Positions 35,056 through 45,409 of a stretch of DNA of 64,000 bases are shown here, piece by piece (positions within the stretch are counted from its first letter, which is position 1; every line of letters starts with the position of its first letter). The notes beneath the pieces are model-generated. The model searched no databases. It had not been told where the DNA came from and saw only the letters and a program-made list of their open reading frames with translations. The translations under genes were made by a program, and so were the position numbers. The stretch comes from Beta vulgaris subsp. vulgaris (lineage: Eukaryota; Streptophyta; Magnoliopsida; Caryophyllales; Amaranthaceae), in the NCBI RefSeq assembly GCF_026745355.1, contig NC_079202.1:60084622-60148621 (forward strand), in the 5' to 3' direction.

Positions 35056-37489
35056 GGTTTTTTTTTCCTCCTCTTTCTCGATTTCAATTCAATATACTCC
35101 TCATCCATGATTTTGCTCTAAAAAAAACCCAAATTTTCTTCCCTCCCAAATTTCATACCTAAACCCTCCCACATTTTGACGGCCCAAATCACTCCCGCCG
35201 GCGGTCGTGGGGCTTGTGGTCGTTGTTGCTGCTGCTGTAATTGACGCCGGCGAAGGACGTTGCTACTGGTGGCGTTCAGAAGTAGGTCGTGGAAAGCAGG
35301 CAGCCCTTTATATTTGAAGAAGGTGAATTTTGGTGGTTCGAAATTGTGAGTGCGGGTTTACCTATTGAATTGTTGGAACGAAATTGCTATATGTATGCTT
35401 GAAATTTGTTCGAAAATGAAGTACATTTATTTGCTTGAAATTGTTCGAAAATGCTGTATTTGGTTGAAATGGGTCAAATTGTTGTGAATTTGTGTGAAAT
35501 TGTTCGAATTTGAAGTACATTAATTAAATTGAAGTACATTAATTTGCTTGAAATTTTTGGTTGAAATTGTTCAAAAATGCAGTTTATGATGATTTGATAT
35601 TGTTGGTAGTAGTTTATTTGGTTGTTATAAACACAAATTCGAAGTAATTTCTTGTAAAATCTTGTTTTTATGTATTGTTTTGTGCATTTAATTTAATAAT
35701 ATAAATAATTCGAAGTAATTCTGGGGTTGTTGTTGATAATTTGAGGGCTTATCTTCAGATTGGGTTTTATTTAGAGTTTGGTTGGAATCTTATTTTGATT
35801 TGGAGAAGGTTTCTGTTAGCAGATTGATTTGTGAAATTGCAATATCTAGACTATTAGTTTTCCTTAAGCCATTACTTGGTGAGTAGTTCTCATAGAGTTT
35901 CTAATCTATGGAGGCCAAAACAGCCACTAGATTGTGGATTTATTGAGATAGTTAGAGAGTGAGTATGCACTTGTGCTGGACAAGAAATATTCAACGTTGT
36001 CCAATCTGATATTCTTCCTCCATTGTCTTTGTTAAGTGATGAAAAAAGCAACTGCAACCTACTTGTCTCACTTATGAGTTGATAAAAATTTTAATCCATT
36101 AAGCGGCGTGAATAAGACAGTTTATGTAGCAAATATAGATTGCTAACTGACAGGCTAAAGTCATATCACCCAATCAAAAGTAATAACCTAAATCTCTAAT
36201 TAAAGTAGATAGGGAAGTAGGGTCGAATCCACAGAGAAACGGTCTTTTTACTCTAATCAATAAGTGTAATCTAAACTATTAACAAAATGATAAATTTAAT
36301 TTTACCCTATTGTTTTTTGTTCTGAATAAGTTTAGAGTAGTTCATAATATTTTATTAAAATAATGCAAAGCAAATTAATTAAAAAGAATAGACCTTTAAT
36401 CCATAATTTTTTTAATAAAATTTTGATATTATCTAATATAAATTTCAATTATTTTTTATCACTTTATTTCGGTCCAGGTTAAATTTTTCCGCCTTTGTCT
36501 TTCGATGGTTGTAACTTTATTTGAAATTTCTTTATTAATCATTTAATTGTGCATCTTTTCAATTTTTTTTTTGGGTTTTCTGATTGACATATTAACTGAT
36601 CAAGTACTTACCTCCTTATCTTAACGTCTCTTTCAAAAATTTCGGACCAAAAAATTAATTTTTTGGTCTAGACCGAAAAATAAAACGTTCAAAAAACTTG
36701 AACTTAATCAGGGCCTAATATGTAGGCTCGCCCTTGGCCTCCAAAATCTCAGAAACGGGGCTGGGGCAGAGGAATGTCCATGTTTCCTACACTCGTAAAG
36801 GAGCACACATCATGTTACATAAATCGCAAATATGAGGTGATGGAAACCAAAAGGAGGCTTAAACTGAAATGAAAAGAGGTAATTGTTATAGACCAAACTT
36901 TTCCGGGGTTATAATTATAGGGGTACCATTACATAATTATGGAATAACTTCGTAAAAAGAAAAATCCAAAGAAACTAAACAAGTTATAATTTACTAACAA
37001 ATTTGTAAATTCCCAATTCAAAAAATTCACTCTTTTGATTACGAATTCGCCCTTTTGATTTTTAAATTCACAATTCTGTCAATTCCCAATTCACACAATT
37101 CATAAACCCATAAATTCACAGATCATTATAATTTAGAGCTAAATAGAAAACGAATTGAAAGAACTTTTAAGAAAGAAAGAAAATTAACTAACAATATGAC
37201 AACTTGTCACACAGAGCAGAGCTCCACCACAGCCACGCTTGGCACCGGCGAGATGAAGGCGAGACGAGGAGCCGACGTAATTAGCGACCGGAAACTGGTG
37301 TTGGGACTGTCGTCTGATGGGCGAAGAGGAGAGAGAAACTGTTTAAGCCATTATTTCCAATAAAGTTATTCGTTGCGTACTTTACGTTTACGTTGGTTAT
37401 TGGGAAAAATTGGAAGTATGGAGGTCATAATTACGACTTACGAGTCCAAATTCTCTGTGAATGTAATAGCCCAGTAAGTTGTAAGGGCC
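35056..37489. other. Unassigned body of unit C
   Basis: No supported frame. Includes the 36927-37489 part absent from unit A. Confidence 0.35.
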
Positions 37490-37634
37490 TAAGAGCATGA
37501 GCAATGGGGTTGGTTTTGGTTGGTCTAGCAAAAAGTAAAGTTAGTTTTACTTAGCTTTACCATTGGAGCAATTGGCCCTTGGAATTAGTTGGTCTGGAAT
37601 TCTAGACCAACCATGCCTTGGATGGTGTGCATAA
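37490..37634. mobile_element. MITE-like repeat at the right end of unit C, 145 bp
   Basis: The left end TAAGAGCATGAGCAATGGGG resembles the AGAGCATCTNCAATGG ends of common plant MITEs. Both halves contain TTGGTTGGTCTAG in opposite orientation. A near-perfect 22-bp palindrome lies at 37589-37610. The last base is the end of homology between B and C. Confidence 0.5.
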
Positions 37635-39139
37635 CAACAAATGGGGTGTTGCCATATGTATCAATATTGCTTTATTGTTGCTGTTTTTTTTTACAAGATT
37701 GTTTTTTTGTTTTAGAGTAAATAAAATCAGCTTATAATTTTTAAAAAAAAATTAAATTACAACTATAAAAAAAATTATCTATAAATTGAGCCTAAATTTG
37801 ATATATTTTATCATATTTTTTCACAACCTACTTTTCTTTCTAATAACTTTATCCTACCTAAATTATTCAAAATGTATATAAATTAATTAATATATCACTA
37901 ATTAAAACATGAATAAAAATTATCTACTCTATATAAGAATAAGAACATTTTCAATAGGAAAGAGAGTATATGATGGAATATACCAAAAGTAAGAGAGAAT
38001 TAGAAAAGCCAAGTAGAACTAGTCTGCCATTGTGAGGAAAAAAAAAGATGAGTTGTGGGAAGTTAGTGGGATGTGAGGTGTAAGAAGGAGGAAAGGAGAG
38101 AGAATGGAAAAAATACAAAGACCAACAAAAACCCACCCACCCATTGTAGATGCTCTAAGGGGGAGAAAACTCCATATTAGGTTTTAGCCTTTTAGGTACT
38201 ATGTCTATTGGCTCGTATCCCTATCGGTTCGTTTAGTAGTTGGCTATAGATAGTGGTTATGTGAATGAATTTGTATGTATATTTGTAAAAAAAATCATTG
38301 TTCATTCTAATAATAAGGAATTTGTATGTAATCACCCATCTGTATATTGTTCCTGATCAAACACGCTAAATTTTGGAATGATTTAGGAAATGAGCGCTGT
38401 AGAAAAATAAAATGTCGCTTGTTATTTAAGAGTAGTTTGTTAAATCTCTTGCGGCTGTAAATTAAGAAATGTTTCATTATCTAATTGAAAATTGAAGGAC
38501 TAGGTGAAGTACAGGGAAGCACTCAAGTCGGCGCGCATTAAAGCAACCGTAGCGATGTACAAATTAAAACTGCTTGGAACTTTTCAACTTTTGGAGCTAG
38601 TAGCTCTACCATTGCAAGTTTGCAACAAGAACTTACCTTGTTGCTTTGGGAGACTTGTTGATGTAGAAAACAACAAGCTTTCATTTGATTTATCTCTTGA
38701 GAATATTCTTTTATAGAAAGTAATATTTTGAGGATTGTATGAATTGTATGCAAAAAATAGTTGAAATGGTGATGACATGTGGGACTTACCAAAATCAGAA
38801 ATTGTTGTGGCTTACATTAGAAATGTTATAGTTTGTAAATATGATGTGGCAAACAATGCTACAACCTTTATAGCTCGACATTGTAGTTGGTCTTATATAT
38901 TGTGTATTACGTACGGGATGAGAATCCAATCCGGGTCCAACCCTATTCCACATCGGTCCTTAGGGAAAAGTTGAGCAGACTCTGAAAAAAATCCAACTCT
39001 GTTTAAAACGTCTTGACCCCGAGTCGGAAGAGGGTTGGAGCCGAATCCCATTAAAAACAGCGAAAGAAGGGTAGAGAAATAAGGAAAGACCTTCAAAAGA
39101 GCAGGAAAAAAACTAGCGATATACATGGTTATGAAAAAC
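37635..39139. other. Intergenic DNA right of the repeat array
   Basis: No gene recognised. An anonymous 70-codon frame at 38504-38716 has no domain. The sequence becomes unique here apart from the MITE at 37940. Confidence 0.5.
37940..38158. mobile_element. AGAGCATCTACAATGG-type MITE, 219 bp
   Basis: Ends TAAGAACATTTTCAATAGG and inverted TTAGAGCATCTACAATGGG form an imperfect 19-bp inverted repeat. Confidence 0.6.
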
Positions 39140-40176
39140 CAGGCCCGGCCCTGGGGCAGGGCAGGCGAGGCCCTCGCCCAGGGCCCAAAAATTTTAATGT
39201 TTTTTTTTTTAGTTTTGCCTCTTAGCTTTTGTAAAAAAAGAAAAAAAAAGGAAAGTTTAGAAACACACGCACAAAGTAATGAGAAGGAAGAATACAACTG
39301 AAACTTTCCCCTAACCTCCCGCTATCCCGCATATCACGCCCTTTCAGTTTCTTTCCATCCTCCAAAAATGGCAGACTCAACCATTTTTCCTATAATTTTT
39401 TTCCGATTATTTCTCCCTAAAATCTCTTGCAAATTAACTGAAAATATATTATTCTCCAATTATAATCTCCAAAATCCAAAGAATCCATTGTTCTAAATTT
39501 TCAATTTCTCATATTTAGTAATTGCACTTCGACGATTTGTGATTTGGGCTTTGTAGTATTCACAATAACAATTCAGATTTCAACAGTTCATGAGGTTTGT
39601 AAATTGTAATTTCATTCTCTATTTTTTCTTCATCAATTTGACGATTTGTCAATTTTATTTTTGAATTCATATGTTAATTTGATTTATTTAAATTTTAAAG
39701 ATTAGGGAACTTGGTAATTTATCTGAATTCTCAAATCTCAATTTCGTATGGTAATTTGATTATTTGATCATTTATTTCTGGCCAGCTTTTTATATTTGTA
39801 TTTGATTTTTCATAGAATTTGTTGAGCACTTGAACTTATGAACATACAACAGGAAAGAGCAAAACTTGAAATCAAAATCAAAATAAAACTTTTTCTTTCA
39901 GGTTTCATCAATATATATGTACATACCGTCCATACAGATTACATAATCATCATAAGGAACTTTGCGGCAAAAAAAAAATGCACGGAGACAATGTTTTTTA
40001 TAATAAATTGTATGGTTAAATATTATTTTTAAGATTGATTTTATTCTTATTGATTTTATTTAATGAAAAAATTTCATTAGTATTTTTATATTATATATAT
40101 CTTTCCATTTCTCGTTCCTTAAGGGCCCAAATTTTTAATCTCGCCCCGGGCCTAATAATGTTTAGGAACGGCCCTG
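39140..40176. mobile_element. Complete non-autonomous hAT element, 1037 bp
   Basis: Perfect 8-bp target duplication TGAAAAAC (39132-39139, 40177-40184). Ends CAGGCCCGGCCCTGG and inverted CAGGGCCGTTCCTAA. GC-rich subterminal GCCCAGGGCCC and its inverse GGGCCC near 40120-40155. No transposase frame. The left end closely matches the hAT that interrupts NMNAT at 16141. Confidence 0.88.
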
Positions 40177-40377
40177 TGAAAAACCCTTTAAGGAAAAATC
40201 CTAGAGTGAAAAAAACCCTCGCAAGGAAAAATGCTACAGGAAACCTCAGATTGTTTTCATTCACTCCTACTCTAATACTTCTTCCTTTTCTCAAGAACGA
40301 TTTCCTATTTGTTATTTCGGCGTCATACAAAGCAAAGAGAATCTTTAGAATTCTTTCTGATATGTAAGAAAAAATAC

Positions 40378-40893
40378 TTATGCGGGATCTTGTTTGATTC
40401 GTCTCGATGATTATGTTACAAAAAATAAACTTTTATAATTTTTAGCAATATGGAACTAAATATATTTATGATAGAAAACGTGCATTTAATACTTGAAAAG
40501 GAAAAATGAAAAATCATGCTATTTCTCAGATTACATGAAATGGGTCTGGGTAACCCAATAACGAGGAAGAGAGCTTAGCCCAGTTACAAGCCTAATGAGG
40601 TTCCATCCTAAAACCAATTGGTGATAGGGGAATAACTTATGCGGGTCTTGTTTGATTCGTCTCGATGATTATGTTACAAAAAAAAACTTTTATAATTTTC
40701 ATTAATATGGAACTAAATATATTAATGATATAAAACGTGCATTAGTATACTTGAAAAGGAAAAATGAAAAATCCTGCTATTTTTCAGTTTACACGAAATG
40801 GGTCTGGGTAACCCAATAACGAGGAAGAGAACTTAGCCCAGTTACAAGTCTAATGAAGTTCCATCTTAAAACCAATTGGTGATAGGAGGAAAA
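40378..40893. repeat. Tandem duplication, period about 259 bp
   Basis: CTTATGCGGG...GGTGATAGG occurs at 40378-40636 and 40637-40893 with few differences. Each copy holds a Stowaway-like flank (GTTTGATTCGTCTCGATG) plus the first part of the TRIM LTR, so the duplication happened after the TRIM inserted. Confidence 0.8.
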
Positions 40894-41338
40894 CTTTAAG
40901 GCTTATAAAGTAATTTAGTGTCTCCTCTTTTCTCCAGTGTGGGAGACTTACATGTCCTCATTCATGAGATTCAACACACCCCTATATGCGAGTGTCATTA
41001 GAATTTATAACTAATTGGAAAGGTAATTAGGAATAATCCTCTTAGGGACTGGACATCCTGTCGAGGTAAACCCTTATCCAGTTGCTTGATCAAAAGCCCG
41101 GTTTAGAATAGACTCACAACTCAAGCTCTGATACCATGTTAATTTTCAAACTATATGAAATGGGTTTGGGTATTCCAATAAGTAGGAGAAGTGTTTAGCC
41201 CACTTACAAGCTTACAGAGGTTCCAACTTTAAAACCAATTGGTGATATGATGAGTAACTTCAACGCTTATAAAGTAGTTTAGTCTATCCTATTTTCTCCA
41301 ATGTGGGATACTCATGTGCTCATCAATGGGATTCAACA
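40775..41338 (-). mobile_element. TRIM retrotransposon, 564 bp
   Basis: Two 202-bp LTRs (40775-40976 and 41137-41338) start TG and end CA on the minus strand. They flank a 160-bp interior with TGGTATCAGAGC, the initiator-Met tRNA primer site, adjoining the right LTR at 41125-41136. The 5-bp target duplication AATCC is exact (40770-40774, 41339-41343). No coding capacity, as is normal for terminal-repeat retrotransposons in miniature. Read on the minus strand the LTRs start TGTTGAATC. Confidence 0.88.
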
Positions 41339-41343
41339 AATCC

Positions 41344-41839
41344 GTTGGAAGACGTAGGAAGTGGTAAATATCATAAACAATAGTACTCCATTTGATTTTT
41401 ATATGGTTTATCAACTGGACATTGATTGAGTGACCCTAAGGGTTGCCAACCCTCTTATTATTGAATTTTCATTGGTTAGGAATACATTAAAACATTATTT
41501 CTATATCTCTTATCTCCTCATTTATTACATACATATTAATATTTTATTATAATGTATCTAAGCGGGTTGGCAACCCTAAGGGTTACTCAAACATTTTCCT
41601 TATCAACTTATTTTCGCACAAAGTTTTAGGAGAAATAAATATGTGGGTTATAGAAAGAAGAAAAAATATTATTTTATTTGCATATTATATTGGAGTTAAT
41701 AATGTGGGTCACGAAAAATAGAAAAGGTATAGATAATAATAAATAATTTATGGGACAATTTCCCAAGAAACGGATAAAATAATAAGGGACGACCTAAAAT
41801 AAAAGTGGGTAAACTAATTAATAAAGAACAAATGGAGTA
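41344..41839. other. Intergenic, no gene seen
   Basis: GGGTTGCCAACC and GGTTGGCAACCC near 41434 and 41565 are inverted relative to each other and may bound a small foldback element of about 150 bp. Confidence 0.35.
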
Positions 41840-42147
41840 CTCCCTCCGTCTCCTAGAGATCTTCCCTCTTTCCGTTTAAGTGCGTCTCCAAAAGATCTTC
41901 CCTTTTTTATTTTATTTCTTATTTGGAATTTTTTTTTCCTTTTTACCCTCTCATGTCCCTATCACATGGTCCATTATTACATTATTAATTCAATTTTACT
42001 CCCTTTCTCTCTCTTACTTTAACCCCTTTTTATTTGTTTATGTATCTTAACCCCTTTCTCTCTCCTACTTTACCCACCCACACAACTTGATTCTCACTGG
42101 TATCCGTAGTAATAGTAACAAGGAAGATCTTTAGGAAACGATGGTAG
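41840..42147. mobile_element. Stowaway MITE, 308 bp
   Basis: Ends CTCCCTCCGTCTCCTAGAGA and inverted CTACCATCGTTTCCTAAAGA, followed by TCTTCC on both sides, with TA duplications. Confidence 0.8.
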
Positions 42148-42389
42148 TATAAGATAATGGTTAAAGTATTGGCTTGTAACAACTATTAAGATTAGTTGTT
42201 AGGAACCCATGGCATATTGTAGTAAAAGTTTGGCCTCGTGACATTTAAAAGTTCATTCATCATACACATAGGTGTAACTAGTGTAAGATGTGCATGATAA
42301 ACTTAATGAAGACTAACTAGTTATTAGGCCCGGGCTATTCTCCGGGTAAGAAAAAATTTCATTTATTAATATAATACTTTATGATAATA

Positions 42390-42500
42390 ACACTAAATAT
42401 AACTTAGCCTAGTGGTTAAAACTTTAGTATATGTACTTGAGGTTTTGGGCTCAAATCCTATATTATGCAATTTCTTAATTTTTTTTTATTGTACGTGGAT
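42390..42500 (+). mobile_element. tRNA-type SINE fragment
   Basis: Box A-like TTAGCCTAGTGGTTAAAAC is followed by box B-like GGGCTCAAATCC (42447-42458). Boundaries are uncertain. Confidence 0.4.
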
Positions 42501-42559
42501 TACATGAACTAAAACTCTTTAGGGAGAGTGCCACGTGGCACAGTTTCTTGTTTTCACAC

Positions 42560-42745
42560 GCCTTTTAATATATTTGTATAGATTTTGTTCATTTGCTCAT
42601 TAAAAACTTTTTTTTTTTGTACATTTTGCTCATTAAAAATCCTTTTTTTTTTGTACATTTTGCTTATTTGGATGATTTCAAATAAGCAATGAGTAAAAAA
42701 AAAATAGTCTTGGATATACCATGCTCATTGTACACTTGAGTTTAT
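42560..42745. mobile_element. Fragment related to the MULE-like element at 16840
   Basis: Contains TTTGCTCATT repeats (the inverse of AAATGAGC) and GGATATACCATGCTCATTGTACAC, nearly the same as GGATATACCATGCTCATGGT at 16860. No clean target duplication. Confidence 0.4.
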
Positions 42746-44113
42746 GATAAGTTTTTGTGGGATTAGCCCTATTATTAGGGTCCCTTAAGAAGGGAGATTA
42801 TGTTATCATTCTCCCTCACTTCCAAGAAGTTTGAATTTTGTTGTTTTATATTATACCAACCAAGCATGAATTTTATTAAACAATATTAATTTCAGACTTT
42901 ATATTGATGGTTATAAACCTTAACATAAACGGAATCAATTACAGCTCCCTTTTTCTATTGTCTAGTTCAACCCCTCATCAATCTATATTACCATACTTGA
43001 TGATCATGGATTTCACCATTTTGTTACCCCTCCCCTAAGTAACAAAAATCATTACTTGGTGGTAATGGTTTACCATTCATTTCTATTCATTGACTTGAAC
43101 CAAAAAATAAATAAATGTGATCATTTTTGCTACCATTATCCTCCTCTTCTGTGTCAATTTCCTTTTCATTCCATGTCTTGAACCACACGACTCCTAAATC
43201 CAATACAATAGCATATTCGCCAAGTATAACAACAAAATTTATGCCGGATAAACCCTTATTCTGTTTGTTCAGCAATAGCTAGGAAGAGCATATTCTATCC
43301 CTTTTTCATTTTTCTTTGTTGAAAAGAGTAGTATATTCTAATTATTCTTCCGAACTAATTCTCCAATATGGAATGGCAACAAGATCATTTGGCATATGAA
43401 GGAAGACGCTTAGAGAAATCCAGAACTAGCCCCCACAAAATTGGTGACCCTTGCTTTCTTGTAAATTACCTGTGATAGGACCAAATTTTGTTAATGTCCT
43501 TACATGGTTGATGAACTCCATAAAGTGGACCCTTAAATTATTAGAACTCCATATTAGTAGGATAGTTACAAAACAGAAAGTATTTGTGGTTGAGCTTGTG
43601 ACCAGCACACAAGGATCTTGTTATATTGTCAAATGTCCATGAAATCTTAGTCTGTGAGTTCAAATTTTGCTTTAGGTCTACATTAATCTTCATCTAATTC
43701 TAACAAATTATATGTACAACTTTTAGCTATGCGATACTAATAACTTTTATCAAAGTGTTCAAGAGGGGACATGGTAAGACTTAAGAGTTTTGGTTGATTT
43801 GCGCTCTCTCCACATATGTGTAGAATCTCCAAATTTTAAAACCAATACAGTATAACATTAACAAAGATGATAACATGAAGTTTATTTATACTTATGCACA
43901 AAAGGTCTTTGGCATTGAAGTTGTTGAGAGTACTCTTACCTCATTATTCTAAAACGTAGCATAATGAAATCTTCTCTCTATTAGTTTTTCATATCTTTTA
44001 AGTCGTTGTAAGACAAAATAGCTTAATTGAGTGTATGTTCTATAATCATAAATAAATTTGATAGATAGAAAACATCGAAAGTATCTTGTTTTAGGAAAGA
44101 TCGTTTTCATAAG
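42746..44113. other. Intergenic, no gene recognised
   Basis: Several frames of about 60 codons on both strands (for example 43087-43275 minus) have no domain. None is flanked by convincing splice sites. Confidence 0.4.
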
Positions 44114-44215
44114 TTTTTTTTTTTGACGAGAAACTCCAACCAATTTATTAAACAACTGAGGTAATGTCTGCAATTACAGCAGCATGGACATCAGGAGGAT
44201 ATTCCTCCAACTAAC
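44114..44215 (-). mobile_element. Possible LINE 3' end
   Basis: On the minus strand the sequence ends ..AATAAATTGGTTGGAGTTTC followed by TCGTC and a poly(A) run (T44114-44124 on plus). This resembles plant LINE tails. Upstream extent is unknown. Confidence 0.35.
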
Positions 44216-44800
44216 CAGACTCTACATTCATCAAAAACTTTTAGTAAGTTTGGCCAACAATGTTAATAGTGAGATTACACGAGTCCAATCAATATATAGT
44301 AAATCGTCCACGATTGAAAATAAAACTTTTAAACATTCATCAAGTAAAAGAAATAGACAAACTTTTATAGAAGTCTAGATACGGTCATACAGTGCACAAC
44401 AACATCCAATCCACATTCATCAAAATGCATTCACTAAAGTGGTTACTAGAGTAACAATTATAGGTAATTTCAAAGGCATCCATCCTTTGCAAATACAATC
44501 CAAAACTATTATTTTTCCCATTTAACAATCTTATATGTTTCAGAGAATAAAAAAAAGTGTCATACCAAACTAGAAGTACCTTCACGATTTAATCTAAAGT
44601 AAAATAGAGGAAAAATCCCTTGAGACTGCTGAGAGTGGATTTGATGGCAAAGGAAATCCCACGCTCAAAGTGTTCATATTAGGACATAAACTTTTTTCAT
44701 AACAACGCTTCGTTCTCTAATTTTAATCATCATGTATGAAACTACAACATAGCAGTACGAATTAAGGATAATCTAATACTGTAATACATAACCTTAAAAG

Positions 44801-44998
44801 GACCAACACATGCTTAGATCAACTGGTAAGGGAGTTGTTCTAGCTTAACCAGAGGTCTCGGTTTCGAGTCCTGGGAACGCAGCAGAGTGTGTTGGGAGAA
44901 CTTTCCCCCCAATTGGGGCCTGACCCGGCTTGAATCCGGATTAGTCGAATCCAAAAATGGATTTCGGAAACCGGGTATGGTTCACCAAAAAAAAAAAA
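44801..44998 (+). mobile_element. tRNA-derived SINE, 198 bp with poly(A)
   Basis: Exact 10-bp target duplication ACCTTAAAAG (44791-44800, 44999-45008). Box A-like TTAGATCAACTGGTAAGG, box B-like GGTTTCGAGTCCTGGG, and a terminal A run. Confidence 0.85.
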
Positions 44999-45409
44999 AC
45001 CTTAAAAGTTAAAACTAAGCCACCTAGTAATTAATATAGTCACATCTATAACCATATAATAATAACAACCTATAGATAATTAAGATTTTCATCTTAAAAT
45101 GAATTAATGCTAATTATTGCATGGCATTCAAATGATCAAATCCATTCAATCAAAACAAAACAAAAAATTGAAATTTTCTTAAAAGGATACTTTTCTTTCA
45201 AAGGTAATCACAACTCACAAGTCACACAACCCCAATTATCCCCATAAACTTATCTCCTTATCCACAAATTTCTCCAGGTTCACAGCTGCACACACCTCCT
45301 CTCACCTTCTCTCCTGCCTCTTTTCTTCTTCCAATTCACATTCTCCCTCAAAAAAAGAAAAAGATCTTCTCCGACCAGCCAAACACTCCCTTAACCTCAT
45401 CTTTCCCCA

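Larger units (their letters stand above)
31349..37634 (+). repeat. Large repeat unit C, most complete copy
   Basis: 6.29-kb forward copy. Its left edge is the TATTAT junction with B and corresponds to 18724 in A. Its right edge at 37634 (GGTGTGCATAA) leads into unique sequence that presumably was the original right flank of the locus. Element order is the same as in A, with an extra 36927-37634 segment. Confidence 0.9.

Noticed and set aside
18724..37634. Each large unit as an independently transposed single element
   Set aside because: Units A and B are truncated at different points, abut each other at microhomology without target duplications, and share one nested composition, so a rearrangement explains them better.
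38504..38716. 70-codon frame as a gene
   Set aside because: No homology recognised and frames exist on both strands with no promoter or splice support.
39838..40367. Frames of 64-110 codons in and beside the hAT at 39140 as transposase
   Set aside because: They lack hAT dimerisation or zinc-finger motifs, and the element is only 1.04 kb, so it is non-autonomous.
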